Shown here: positions 34,890 through 43,709 of the stretch, piece by piece
Position numbering within the stretch: position 1 is the stretch's first letter
How the letters are laid out: each line of letters begins with the position of its first letter
Assembly (NCBI RefSeq): GCF_034424375.1
Contig: NZ_CP139965.1
Span: 4,650,001 to 4,714,000 of the forward strand
DNA length: 64,000 nt
Direction: 5' to 3'
Source of the DNA: Paraburkholderia kururiensis
GTDB taxonomy: Bacteria; Pseudomonadota; Gammaproteobacteria; Burkholderiales; Burkholderiaceae
The notes under the pieces: generated by a model
The model's database searches: none
What the model was told of the DNA's origin: nothing
The model's input: only the letters and a program-made list of their open reading frames with translations
Position numbers and translations under genes: made by a program

Positions 34890-37772
34890 TCATTTCGCGG
34901 CTGCAACCGCGGCCGGGCGCTTGAGCAGCGGCGCCAGATACCTGCCCGTGAAGCTCGCCTTCGACTTCGCCACCTGCTCCGGCGTGCCCTGGGCAATGAT
35001 CTGGCCGCCGCCGGCGCCGCCTTCCGGACCCAGATCGATGACCCAGTCGGCGGTTTTGATGACATCGAGATTATGCTCGATGATAACGACCGTATTGCCC
35101 TGATCCCTTAGTCGGTGAATGACCTGGAGCAGCAGGGCGATGTCGTGGAAGTGCAGGCCGGTGGTCGGTTCGTCGAGGATATAGAGCGTGCGACCGGTGT
35201 CGCGCTTGCTCAGTTCCAGCGAAAGCTTGACGCGCTGGGCCTCGCCGCCCGAAAGCGTGGTGGCCGACTGGCCCAGGCGGATGTAGCCGAGGCCCACGTC
35301 GAGCAGCGTCTTCAGCTTGCGCGCTACCACCGGCACGGCCTTGAAGAACTCGTGCGCGTGCTCCACGGTCATGTCCAGCACTTCGCTGATGTTCTTGCCC
35401 TTGTAGAGCACTTCCAGCGTTTCGCGGTTGTAGCGCTTGCCGTGGCAGACGTCGCAGGGCACGTACACGTCGGGCAGGAAGTGCATTTCCACCTTCAGCA
35501 CGCCGTCGCCCTGGCACGCCTCGCACCGCCCGCCCTTCACGTTGAACGAAAAACGGCCCGGGTCGTAGCCGCGCTCCTTGGCCGACGGCACGCCCGCGAA
35601 CAGTTCGCGGATCGGCGTGAAGAGGCCCGTGTACGTGGCCGGGTTCGAGCGCGGCGTGCGACCGATCGGCGACTGGTCGACGTTGATGACCTTGTCGAAA
35701 TGTTCGAGGCCCTCGATCGCCTCGTAAGGCGCCGGTTCCGTCGACGAGCCGTACAGGTGCTGCGCCACGGCCTGATACAGCGTGTCGTTGATGAGCGTGG
35801 ACTTGCCCGAGCCGGACACGCCGGTCACGCAGGTGAGGAGGCCCACCGGCAGATCGAGCGTGACGTGCTTCAGATTGTTGCCGTAAGCCTCGATGATGCG
35901 CAGGTGGCGCTCGTCCGGGTCGCGCCGTTCGTCGGGATACTCGATGCGGCGCGTGCCCGAGAGGTACTGGCCCGTGAGCGAGGCCGCGTCCGCCTCGACC
36001 TGCTGCGGCGTGCCCTGCGTGATGATCATGCCGCCGTGCTCGCCCGCGCCGGGGCCCATGTCCACGACGTAGTCGGCCATGCGGATCATGTCTTCGTCGT
36101 GCTCCACGACGATCACGGAGTTGCCGAGGTCGCGCAGGTGCTTGAGCGTGGAGATGAGCCGGTCGTTGTCGCGCTGGTGCAGGCCGATGGAGGGCTCGTC
36201 GAGCACGTACATCACGCCGGTGAGTCCCGAGCCGATCTGCGAGGCGAGCCGGATGCGCTGCGCCTCGCCGCCCGAGAGCGTTTCCGCGCTGCGTTCGAGC
36301 GACAGGTAGTCGAGCCCGACGTTGTTGAGGAACATGAGCCGCGCGACGATTTCCTTGATGACCTTGTCGGCGATCTCGCGCTTCGCGCCTTCGAGGCGCA
36401 GCGTCTGGAAATAACCGAGCGAGTCGCGCAGCGGCCAGCCGCTCACTTCATAGATGGCGCGGGCGTCTTCGCCGGCACCGATGCGCACGAAGCGCGCCTC
36501 GCGGCGCAGCCGTGTGCCTTCGCAGGCGGGGCACGCCTGGTTGTTCTGGTATTTCGCCAGCTCCTCGCGCACGGCGACCGAATCCGTTTCGCGGTAGCGC
36601 CGCTCCAGGTTCGGAATGATCCCCTCGAACACGTGCTCGCGCACCGACGTGCGGCCGCGCTCGTTGATGTACGAGAACGGAATGGCCTGCTTGCCGGAGC
36701 CGTACAGCAAGATCTTGCGGATCTTCTCGGGCAGGTCTTCGAACGGCGTGTCGATTTCGAACTCGTAGAACGCCGCGAGGCTTTGCAGCATCTGGAAGTA
36801 GAACTGGTTGCGCCGGTCCCAGCCCTTCACCGCGCCCGCCGCCAGCGAGAGCGAGGGATGCGCCACCACCCGCTTCGGGTCGAAGAACGTGATCTGGCCC
36901 AGGCCGTCGCATTCCGGGCACGCGCCCATCGGGTTGTTGAACGAGAACAGGCGCGGCTCCAGCTCCTGGAGCGAGTACGAGCAGATCGGGCAGGCGAACT
37001 TCGAGCTGAACAGGTGCTCGCGATCCGTATCCATTTCGAGCGCGATGGCGCGCCCGTCCGCGAGACGCAGCGCCGTTTCGAACGATTCGGCGAGACGCTG
37101 CTTCATGTCGGGGCGCACCTTGAGGCGGTCCACCACCACGTCGATGCTGTGCCGGTCGTTCTTCTTGAGCTTGGGCAGCGAATCTACGTCGTAGATCTTC
37201 GCCTCGCCCTCGTTGGCGGTGCCGCCGCCCGAGCGCACGCGGAACCGCACGAAGCCCTGCGCCTGCATCTCGTCGAAGAGTTCGGTGTGTTCGCCCTTGC
37301 GGTTGGCCACCACGGGCGCGAGGATCATGAGCCGGGTTTCTTCCGGCAACGCGAGCGCGGCGTCCACCATCTGCGAGACGCTTTGCGCCTCGAGCGGAAT
37401 TTCGTGGTCCGGGCAGTAGGGCGTGCCGACGCGCGCGTACAGCAGCCGCAGGTAGTCGTGGATTTCCGTCACCGTGCCCACCGTGGAGCGCGGATTGTGC
37501 GACGTAGCCTTCTGCTCGATCGAAATGGCGGGGGAGAGTCCCTCGATCAGATCGACGTCCGGCTTCTCCATCAGTTGCAGGAACTGCCGTGCGTAAGCCG
37601 ACAGACTCTCGACGTAGCGGCGCTGGCCTTCCGCGTAGAGCGTGTCGAACGCGAGCGACGACTTGCCCGAGCCCGAAAGCCCCGTGATCACGACGAGCTT
37701 GTGGCGCGGCAGATCGAGATTGACGTTTTTCAGGTTGTGGGTACGGGCCCCACGGATACGGATTTGTTCCAT
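34890..37772 (-). CDS. uvrA: Excinuclease ABC subunit A
   Basis: The 960-residue damage-recognition ATPase of nucleotide excision repair. Two ABC modules are visible: Walker A GLSGSGKSSLAFDTLYAEGQ near 31-50 and GVSGSGKSTLINDTLYQAV near 650, with two LSGGEAQR signatures. Zinc-finger cysteines CPIC...CPEC sit in the first half and CEAC...CDVC in the second, the latter essential for DNA binding in E. coli. VIVVEHDEDMIRMADYVVDMGPGAGEHGG is the first Walker B/H-loop region. On the minus strand a TATAGT -10-like hexamer (37811-37806) lies upstream, but no LexA box (CTGT-N8-ACAG) is seen. Divergent from the MFS gene. Confidence 0.98.
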   Translation of the reverse strand: MEQIRIRGARTHNLKNVNLDLPRHKLVVITGLSGSGKSSLAFDTLYAEGQRRYVESLSAYARQFLQLMEKPDVDLIEGLSPAISIEQKATSHNPRSTVGTVTEIHDYLRLLYARVGTPYCPDHEIPLEAQSVSQMVDAALALPEETRLMILAPVVANRKGEHTELFDEMQAQGFVRFRVRSGGGTANEGEAKIYDVDSLPKLKKNDRHSIDVVVDRLKVRPDMKQRLAESFETALRLADGRAIALEMDTDREHLFSSKFACPICSYSLQELEPRLFSFNNPMGACPECDGLGQITFFDPKRVVAHPSLSLAAGAVKGWDRRNQFYFQMLQSLAAFYEFEIDTPFEDLPEKIRKILLYGSGKQAIPFSYINERGRTSVREHVFEGIIPNLERRYRETDSVAVREELAKYQNNQACPACEGTRLRREARFVRIGAGEDARAIYEVSGWPLRDSLGYFQTLRLEGAKREIADKVIKEIVARLMFLNNVGLDYLSLERSAETLSGGEAQRIRLASQIGSGLTGVMYVLDEPSIGLHQRDNDRLISTLKHLRDLGNSVIVVEHDEDMIRMADYVVDMGPGAGEHGGMIITQGTPQQVEADAASLTGQYLSGTRRIEYPDERRDPDERHLRIIEAYGNNLKHVTLDLPVGLLTCVTGVSGSGKSTLINDTLYQAVAQHLYGSSTEPAPYEAIEGLEHFDKVINVDQSPIGRTPRSNPATYTGLFTPIRELFAGVPSAKERGYDPGRFSFNVKGGRCEACQGDGVLKVEMHFLPDVYVPCDVCHGKRYNRETLEVLYKGKNISEVLDMTVEHAHEFFKAVPVVARKLKTLLDVGLGYIRLGQSATTLSGGEAQRVKLSLELSKRDTGRTLYILDEPTTGLHFHDIALLLQVIHRLRDQGNTVVIIEHNLDVIKTADWVIDLGPEGGAGGGQIIAQGTPEQVAKSKASFTGRYLAPLLKRPAAVAAAK

Positions 37773-37876
37773 GAACCTGCGGGAGAAGGGAAGGCTAAAC
37801 CTGCTACTATAGCGACTTTTCCAGACCGCCGTTACGGCTTGCTGACAGCCTGCAGGCGCGCCGTTGCGCTCTCCCG

Positions 37877-39064
37877 ATGTCCAATCCGTCTGCCACTTCC
37901 TCGCGCATGAGCGCGCCCGAACTGCGGGCCACCGTGTCGCTCGCAGCCATCTTCGCGCTGCGCATGCTCGGGCTTTTCATGATCATGCCGGTGTTTTCGA
38001 TCTACGCGAAAACGATCCCCGGCGGCGACAACGTGCTGCTCGTCGGCATCGCGCTGGGCGCGTATGGCGCGACGCAATCCCTGCTCTACATTTTCTACGG
38101 CTGGGTCTCCGACCGCGTGGGCCGCAAGCCCGTGATCGCGACCGGCCTCGCCATCTTCGCGGTAGGCAGCTTCGTGGCCGCGTTCGGACACGACATTGCG
38201 TGGGTGATCGTCGGGCGCGTGATCCAGGGAATGGGTGCCATATCGTCCGCAGTGATCGCGTTTATTGCCGACCTCACCGCCGAGGAGCACCGCACCAAGG
38301 CCATGGCGATGGTGGGCGGCAGCATTGGCGTTTCGTTTGCCGTGGCCATTGTCGGCGCGCCTATCGTGTTTCACTGGGTGGGCATGAGCGGGCTTTTCTC
38401 GCTGGTGGGCGTGTTCTCGATACTCGCGATCGGCGTGGTGCTCTGGGTCGTGCCGGATGCCCCCAAGCCCGTGCACGTGCGCGCGCCGTTCGCCGAAGTG
38501 CTGCGCAACGTCGAGCTGCTGCGACTGAATTTCGGCGTGCTGGTGCTGCATGCCACGCAGACCGCGCTCTTTCTCGTCGTGCCGCGCATCCTGGAAGCGG
38601 GCGGCCTGCCCGTAGCCTCGCACTGGAAGGTCTACCTGCCCGTCATGGGCCTTGCCTTCGTGATGATGGTGCCCGCCATCATCGCCGCCGAGAAGCGCGG
38701 CAAGATGAAGGCCGTGCTGCTTTCCGCTATCGCCCTTATCCTGATCGGCCAGCTGTTACTTGGCGCTGCACCGCATACCATTCTGGCTGTGACCGCGATT
38801 CTGTTCGTGTACTTCCTCGGCTTCAACATTCTCGAGGCGTCGCAACCGTCGCTGGTTTCGAAACTGGCGCCGGGCAACCGCAAGGGTGCCGCGGCCGGGG
38901 TCTACAACACCACGCAGTCCATCGGGCTCGCGCTCGGCGGCATGCTGGGCGGCTGGCTGCTGAAGTCGAGCGGACAAAGCGCCGTGTTTTTTGCCTGCTC
39001 GGGGCTCGTATTGTGCTGGCTTATAATCGCCGCCAATATGAAGGCGCCGCCGCGCAGGGCGTGA
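37877..39064 (+). CDS. Major facilitator superfamily transporter
   Basis: A 395-residue, 12-helix transporter. ALRMLGLFMIMPVFSIYAKT opens helix 1, YGWVSDRVGRKPVIATG is the MFS motif A between helices 2 and 3, VIQGMGAISSAVIAFIADLT is helix 4, and a second copy region follows with NRKGAAAGVYNTTQSIGLALG near helix 10. It resembles the YajR/drug-resistance DHA1 type found next to uvrA and ssb in Burkholderia. Substrate unknown. Its stop codon lies inside the ssb -35 element. Confidence 0.85.
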   Translation: MSNPSATSSRMSAPELRATVSLAAIFALRMLGLFMIMPVFSIYAKTIPGGDNVLLVGIALGAYGATQSLLYIFYGWVSDRVGRKPVIATGLAIFAVGSFVAAFGHDIAWVIVGRVIQGMGAISSAVIAFIADLTAEEHRTKAMAMVGGSIGVSFAVAIVGAPIVFHWVGMSGLFSLVGVFSILAIGVVLWVVPDAPKPVHVRAPFAEVLRNVELLRLNFGVLVLHATQTALFLVVPRILEAGGLPVASHWKVYLPVMGLAFVMMVPAIIAAEKRGKMKAVLLSAIALILIGQLLLGAAPHTILAVTAILFVYFLGFNILEASQPSLVSKLAPGNRKGAAAGVYNTTQSIGLALGGMLGGWLLKSSGQSAVFFACSGLVLCWLIIAANMKAPPRRA

Positions 39065-39088
39065 CAGGCCGGCGCCACAATCTATATT
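39061..39088 (+). promoter_or_regulatory. Probable ssb promoter
   Basis: GTGACA (39061-39066, five of six), a 16-base spacer and TATATT (39083-39088, five of six) predict a start near 39095 and a 134-base leader. The -35 contains the TGA stop of the MFS gene. A TATAAT hexamer at 39022-39027 may give a second start. Confidence 0.55.
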
Positions 39089-39228
39089 GAGCACACAGGG
39101 CGGCGATCGCGCACAGCGCGGTGGCAGGTTCGCCTGAAGCGGGCCTGCCGCGGCGCCGCTTCGCGCAGGACCGTCCGCGCAACACTCTCGCACAGCGCCG
39201 CCTGCAACGGAATCAACAGGAGAAACAC

Positions 39229-39750
39229 ATGGCATCCGTGAACAAGGTCATTCTCGTCGGCAATCTCGGCGCCGATCCCGAAGTACGCTATCTGCCGAGT
39301 GGCGACGCGGTGGCGAACATCCGGCTTGCCACGACGGACCGCTATAAGGACCGCGCCAGCGGCGAAATGAAGGAAGCCACCGAATGGCATCGCGTGGCGT
39401 TCTTCGGGCGGCTTGCTGAAATCGTGTCGGAGTACCTGAAGAAGGGCTCGTCCGTGTACATCGAGGGCCGCATCCGCACGCGCAAGTGGCAGGCCCAGGA
39501 CGGCACCGACCGGTACTCGACCGAAATCGTGGCCGACCAGATGCAGATGCTGGGCGGCCGCGGCGGCGCCTCGATGGGTGGCGACGACGGCGGCTATCGT
39601 GAGCCGGCCGAACGCAGCGGCGGCGGTGGCGGCGGCCGTGCGACCGGTGGGGGCGCCCCGCGTGGCGGCAGTCAAGGCGGCGGCGCGGGCCGGTCGAACG
39701 CGCCGGCGGGCGGCGGGTTCGACGAGATGGATGACGATATTCCGTTCTGA
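39229..39750 (+). CDS. ssb: Single-stranded DNA-binding protein
   Basis: A 173-residue SSB. The OB-fold domain (MASVNKVILVGNLGADPEVR, ATEWHRVAFFGRLAEIVSEYLKKGSSVYIEG) ends near residue 110, followed by a Gly/Arg-rich flexible linker and the acidic tip DDDIPF that recruits replication and repair proteins. CAGGAGAAACAC precedes the ATG at 39229. No LexA box is evident. An intrinsic terminator lies 28 bases after the stop. Confidence 0.97.
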   Translation: MASVNKVILVGNLGADPEVRYLPSGDAVANIRLATTDRYKDRASGEMKEATEWHRVAFFGRLAEIVSEYLKKGSSVYIEGRIRTRKWQAQDGTDRYSTEIVADQMQMLGGRGGASMGGDDGGYREPAERSGGGGGGRATGGGAPRGGSQGGGAGRSNAPAGGGFDEMDDDIPF

Positions 39751-39778
39751 CGTCCCGTAACCAACCGCAGTAAAGATC

Positions 39779-39808
39779 AACCCCGCCCTGATGGCGGGGT
39801 TTTCTTTT
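39779..39808 (+). terminator. Intrinsic terminator after ssb
   Basis: AACCCCGCC, a five-base loop, GGCGGGGTT and then TTCTTTT. It serves ssb and, less clearly, the convergent FNT gene. Confidence 0.9.
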
Positions 39809-39864
39809 GTGCCCGCAGTCGGATTGACTCGACGTAAGCCGTGCTGCCCGAGCGCTTGCCGGCC

Positions 39865-40740
39865 TCACGCCCGCCCCGTCATCTCCGGCGCAATCGACGC
39901 GTGGTTCAACAGGCCCACGAGCGCCACCCCGCCCACCACGTTGCCGAGCAACGTCGGCGCGAAAAATCGCAGCAGATAATCCGGCACTCCCGCGTTGCCG
40001 CGCAGAACGGCGTACGCCGCTTCGACGGATCCCGCTATCACGTGCGAAAGCCCGCACACGGCGACCACGTACGTGAGCAGCGCGACGATCAGCACCGCCG
40101 CGGACCGCGCATTCGGCAGTAGCCACACCATCAGCGCAATCAGCCAGCCGGCCAGCACCGCTTTCAACGTGGTCGTGGCGAACGCCGACTCGAACGGCGC
40201 CTGTCCGAGCTTGTCGAGCATGGGTGCGAGCTTGAGCGTGAAAGGCGTCGGCAGCGTGAGGATGGCGGCGAACATCCACGTGCCGGCCAGATTGGCGGCG
40301 AGCACGATGGCCCATAGACGCAGCGCGGCTGCCGCGGTGCCCAGGTCACGGCGCGTCAGTACCGGCAGCACCACGGTCAACGTGCTCTCGGTGAACAGTT
40401 GCTGGCGCCCCAGCACGACGATGATGAAGCCGACGCAATAGCCGGCCGCGCCGATCAGCGAGACGCTGTCGTCTCCCGGCGACGCCTTGGTTTCGAGCAC
40501 CGCTTGCGTCAAGAACGAAAAGCCCATCGAAAGCCCCGCAGCCAGCGCGGACCACAGCAGCGCGAGCGGCTTGCGGCCCAATGCGGTCTCCCCTTCCTCG
40601 CGGATGATTTCGTGGATGACGAGCGCCCGCGGCGAACTGTGCACGGACGCCTGGTCGCGCTCCTTGTCGTCCAGATGCGGAGATTCCCGTCCCGCGGCTT
40701 GACCGTCGGTCTTGTGGTTTTCCTTCGGTTCGCTAGTCAT
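39865..40740 (-). CDS. Formate/nitrite transporter (FNT) family protein, YfdC-like
   Basis: A 291-residue membrane protein with a hydrophilic 55-residue N-terminus and about six helices. LWSALAAGLSMGFSFLTQAVLE, GRQQLFTESTLTVVLPVL (the helix-2 break region), LRLWAIVLAANLAGTWMFA and GLSHVIAGSVEAAYAVLRG fit the pentameric FNT channel fold. The His that gates formate channels appears to be present in GLSHVIAGS. YfdC-type members have unknown anions as substrates. It is divergent from the DauR-like regulator. Confidence 0.83.
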   Translation of the reverse strand: MTSEPKENHKTDGQAAGRESPHLDDKERDQASVHSSPRALVIHEIIREEGETALGRKPLALLWSALAAGLSMGFSFLTQAVLETKASPGDDSVSLIGAAGYCVGFIIVVLGRQQLFTESTLTVVLPVLTRRDLGTAAAALRLWAIVLAANLAGTWMFAAILTLPTPFTLKLAPMLDKLGQAPFESAFATTTLKAVLAGWLIALMVWLLPNARSAAVLIVALLTYVVAVCGLSHVIAGSVEAAYAVLRGNAGVPDYLLRFFAPTLLGNVVGGVALVGLLNHASIAPEMTGRA

Positions 40741-40879
40741 CTCGTTGATGCTCCAGGTTCATTGGCCGTGGTTCATGCCGGCTGCCTGCGGACCGCATGA
40801 CGCGTGCCAGGGTCGGAACCGCGGTGCGAACGCATGCGGCCCTCGCTGCGGTCAGAACGAGGCGGCCTAATATGCGCAA

Positions 40880-40911
40880 TTGACATTTCGTCATAAACCG
40901 CCAAAATGTCA
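40880..40911 (+). promoter_or_regulatory. Dyad operator over the promoter of the DauR-like gene
   Basis: TGACATTT (40881-40888), 15 bases, AAATGTCA (40904-40911). It overlaps a consensus -35 TTGACA (40880-40885) and a -10 CAAAAT (40902-40907), so a bound regulator would block the promoter. The predicted start is at 40914-40915, next to the ATG at 40915. Confidence 0.6.
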
Positions 40912-40914
40912 CTC

Positions 40915-41616
40915 ATGACGCGACCATCCACGCGAACCCGCAAAGCGGCCCCAAGCAAACGCTCGGGCACGCACGGCACCGAACGCGAAAACGCCCTGCT
41001 TCTGCGCGAAGGCGCGAAGATCGTCGAAGCGTTGGGCCGCACGCTCGCGCCTCTTGTCGAGGTGGTGCTGCACGACCTCACGCGTCCCGAACATGCGGTG
41101 GTGGCCATCGCGAACAATCTGTCCGGCCGCGAGCCCGGTGACGCCGTGACCGAACTCGGCCTCGCGCGCATCACGAATCCCGACTTTCCCGAAGTCGTTC
41201 AGAACTACGCGAACCGCTTCCCGGATGGGCGACCGGCGAAGAGCACTTCGATCGGACTCAAGAACAGCGCCGGCGAGTACGTGGCGGCGATCTGCCTGAA
41301 CATGGACATCTCGTTGATCGGCGCCGTGACGGCCGGTCTCGGCCAGTTGATGCAGACCGACAGCGCCGCCGCGCCGGTCGGTGAGTCGCTGGCGCCGCGG
41401 CGCGTGGAAGACGTGCGCGCCGCGCTCGAGCGGTTTGCCGCCGCGCGCAACACGACGCCCATGGGCATGACGCTCGCCCAGCGCCGCGACGCCCTGCGCG
41501 AGCTTGCCGCCAGCGGCCTGCTGAACCTGCGTCACGCGTACGCCGAAGTCGCGCAGACGCTCGGCGTGGCGCGCTCCACCGTCTACACCTATTTGCCCAC
41601 GGAACCACGATCATGA
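40915..41616 (+). CDS. YheO/DauR-like transcriptional regulator (PAS-like plus HTH)
   Basis: A 233-residue regulator (236 from the ATG at 40906). LAPLVEVVLHDLTRPEHAVVAIANNLSGREPG and KNSAGEYVAAICLNMDISL are the YheO-like PAS domain; the C-terminal NLRHAYAEVAQTLGVARSTVYTYL is a helix-turn-helix. DauR of Pseudomonas represses D-arginine catabolism genes; here the adjacent target is a PLP ammonia-lyase, whose ATG overlaps this stop (ATGA). The ATG at 40915 is preferred since the dyad and promoter lie right before it; neither start has a Shine-Dalgarno, and the 40915 start would be leaderless. Confidence 0.83.
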   Translation: MTRPSTRTRKAAPSKRSGTHGTERENALLLREGAKIVEALGRTLAPLVEVVLHDLTRPEHAVVAIANNLSGREPGDAVTELGLARITNPDFPEVVQNYANRFPDGRPAKSTSIGLKNSAGEYVAAICLNMDISLIGAVTAGLGQLMQTDSAAAPVGESLAPRRVEDVRAALERFAAARNTTPMGMTLAQRRDALRELAASGLLNLRHAYAEVAQTLGVARSTVYTYLPTEPRS

Positions 41617-42587
41617 CCGCGCTGCCCATTTCGTTCGACGACGTTGCCGCCGCCCACGCACGCCTGCGCGGCGTCGCACATCGCACGCCGGTGCTCACGT
41701 CGTCCACGGCGAACGCGCTGAGCGGCGCGCAGCTGTACTTCAAGTGCGAAAACTTCCAGCGCATGGGCGCGTTCAAGTTCCGCGGCGCCTACAACTCGAT
41801 CGCGCAGTTCACGCCCGAGCAGAAGGCGGGCGGCGTCATCACGTTTTCGTCGGGCAATCATGCGCAGGCCATCGCACTCTCAGCGAAGCTGCTGGGCGTG
41901 AAGGCGGTGATCGTGATGCCCGAGGACGCGCCCGCCGTGAAGGTGGCGGCCACGCGCGGCTACGGCGGCGAGGTGGTGTTCTACAACCGCTATACCGAAG
42001 ACCGCGAGGCGCTGGGGCGGCGTCTCGCGGCGGAGCGCGGTCTCACGTTGATCCCGCCGTACGACCATCCGCACGTCATGGCGGGGCAGGGTACGGCGGC
42101 CAAGGAGTTGATCGAGGACGTGGGCGAGCTGGACCTGCTGCTGGTGTGCCTGGGCGGTGGCGGGTTGCTGTCGGGCTGCGCCGTGGCGGCGCGTGCGCTG
42201 AGTCCGCGCTGCACGATCGTCGGCGTGGAGCCCGAAGCCGGCAACGACGGGCAGCGCAGTCTGCGCAGCGGCGAGATCGTCCATATCGATACGCCGAAGA
42301 CGATCGCCGACGGTGCCCAGACCCAGCATCTCGGCCAATACACGTTCGCGGTGATCCGCCAACTCGTGGACGACATCGCGACGGTGAGCGACGCGGAGCT
42401 TGTCGAAACGATGAAGTTCTTCGCGAGCCGCATGAAGATCGTGGTGGAGCCGACTGGTTGTCTCGCGGCGGCCGCGGCGCTGCAAGGCAAAGTGGACGTG
42501 AAGGGCAAGCGCGTGGGCGTGATCGTGTCGGGCGGCAATGTCGATCTGATGCGCTTTGCCGGGTTGGTGAACGGCGCGCAGAAGTGA
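41613..42587 (+). CDS. Serine/threonine dehydratase family, probably threo-3-hydroxyaspartate ammonia-lyase
   Basis: A 324-residue fold-type II PLP enzyme without ACT domains. The PLP lysine is Lys55 in QRMGAFKFRGAYNS, SSGNHAQA (79-86) binds the substrate carboxylate, LGGGGLLSG binds the cofactor phosphate, and PTGCLAAAAAL is the C-terminal motif. Length and absence of a regulatory domain exclude biosynthetic IlvA (a separate gene is at 56.3-57.8 kb). The closest functional guess is a catabolic serine racemase/hydroxyaspartate ammonia-lyase group enzyme. It overlaps its regulator by four bases. Confidence 0.83.
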   Translation: MTALPISFDDVAAAHARLRGVAHRTPVLTSSTANALSGAQLYFKCENFQRMGAFKFRGAYNSIAQFTPEQKAGGVITFSSGNHAQAIALSAKLLGVKAVIVMPEDAPAVKVAATRGYGGEVVFYNRYTEDREALGRRLAAERGLTLIPPYDHPHVMAGQGTAAKELIEDVGELDLLLVCLGGGGLLSGCAVAARALSPRCTIVGVEPEAGNDGQRSLRSGEIVHIDTPKTIADGAQTQHLGQYTFAVIRQLVDDIATVSDAELVETMKFFASRMKIVVEPTGCLAAAAALQGKVDVKGKRVGVIVSGGNVDLMRFAGLVNGAQK

Positions 42588-42689
42588 ATGGCACGGCGTG
42601 GGCCTTCGGTGTTCCTTCCGACACGCGCGACACACGCCATCACGTCCCGCCGCCTTCAGCTTGTGGACGCCGGAGCCCCACGCTCGCCG

Positions 42690-43604
42690 CTACGCCAGCA
42701 ATTCCCTGAGCACTGTGCGCGCGTTCGCCACCCGTTCGCTCTCGCCGGGGCGCGCCGGCAGCAGATGAAACTCCACCGCAGGAAGCGTCGGTAAGTCCAC
42801 GCGCTTGCCGCACGCCACGAGCCCTGCGCCGACCGACGACTCGTTCAGGCACGAGATGCCCAGCCCGGCCTTCAGCGCGAGCTGCAGTCCCGCGACACCC
42901 GACGCCGAATGCGAGATGAGGTACGGCACCTTGCGCTCCTCGAGCAGCTTCACGACGTAGCGCTGCAACTGACACGTGGCGGGCAGCAGCACCAGCCGGT
43001 ACGGCGACTCCATGCGCCGCGTGTCCATATCGGCCGACGCCGCCCAGACCAGCTTCTCGCGCCGCACGACGGTGCTGCCCCTGGCGACTTTCGCGAGTTT
43101 CGACGTGCCGCTCGCGCCGCGTGCCGTCGTGCGTCCCGCGGGTGCCACGATGCGCAGCGAGAGACCGATGTCGAACGTGTTGTCGTCGGCGCTGCTGTCG
43201 ATCACGGCGCTCGGCAGTACGGTGACGTGCAGCTTCAGCCGCGGATGCTGTTCCGAAAAGCGCCTCAGCACGAGCGCGATTTCGTGCGGCCGGTAGTAGT
43301 CGGTGATCGCGATGCGAAGCTCGCCGTCCAGGGCGCGGCCTTGCATGTCGTCGAAGGCCGCTTCGGAGAGCGCGAGGATCCGCTCGGCGTGAGCGAGCAG
43401 CTTCACGCCGGCCGGCGTCGCAACTACGCCCTGTTTGCTGCGCACGAAGAGCGGCTGGCCGACGCGGTCTTCGAGCTTCTTCAACTGTTCGCTCACCGAC
43501 GACTGCGAGAGGAAGATCCGCTCGGCCGCTGCCGAAACGCTGCCCGCTTCTGCCACCGCGACGAGCGTACGCAACTGGGCGAAGTCGAAACCACGCAGAT
43601 TCAT
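42690..43604 (-). CDS. LysR-family transcriptional regulator
   Basis: A 304-residue LysR protein. FAQLRTLVAVAEAGSVSAAAERIFLSQSSVSEQLKKLE is the winged helix-turn-helix (residues 8-45), VGQPLFVRSKQGVVATPAGVKLL follows, and the remainder is the two-lobed periplasmic-binding-like effector domain (ELRIAITDYYRPHEIALVLR). The effector is unknown. It is divergent from an MFS gene across 105 bases, the classic layout for a LysR regulator and its target, with repeated TCCGATGG motifs between. Confidence 0.88.
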   Translation of the reverse strand: MNLRGFDFAQLRTLVAVAEAGSVSAAAERIFLSQSSVSEQLKKLEDRVGQPLFVRSKQGVVATPAGVKLLAHAERILALSEAAFDDMQGRALDGELRIAITDYYRPHEIALVLRRFSEQHPRLKLHVTVLPSAVIDSSADDNTFDIGLSLRIVAPAGRTTARGASGTSKLAKVARGSTVVRREKLVWAASADMDTRRMESPYRLVLLPATCQLQRYVVKLLEERKVPYLISHSASGVAGLQLALKAGLGISCLNESSVGAGLVACGKRVDLPTLPAVEFHLLPARPGESERVANARTVLRELLA

Positions 43605-43607
43605 GAT

Positions 43608-43654
43608 TCGGTTTATCCGATGGAAGTGATCTCATTTTCCCGCTTTTCCGATGG
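43608..43654. promoter_or_regulatory. Candidate LysR operator region
   Basis: TCGG-N5-CCGA (43608-43620) is an inverted repeat next to the LysR start. TCCGATGG occurs at 43616-43623 and 43647-43654, 31 bases apart, about three helical turns, which fits binding by a LysR tetramer. Confidence 0.4.
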
Positions 43655-43709
43655 GTCGTCCATCCGTACGATGCCTCCATTCGATCTTGCTGGATCACGG
43701 GAGGCAGGC

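Noticed and set aside
37773..37876. LexA (SOS) box between uvrA and the MFS gene
   Set aside because: Scattered CTG and CAG triplets are present but not with the CTGT-N8-ACAG spacing.
35115..37910. A 931-codon open frame antisense to uvrA
   Set aside because: GC-rich codon usage opens long antisense frames. Its translation is His/Arg/Val-rich without domain motifs, whereas the minus-strand frame is clearly UvrA.
42909..43709. N-terminal extension of the MFS frame covering the whole LysR gene
   Set aside because: The added 267 residues are antisense to LysR. A good ribosome site precedes the internal ATG at 43710, which starts a normal MFS protein.
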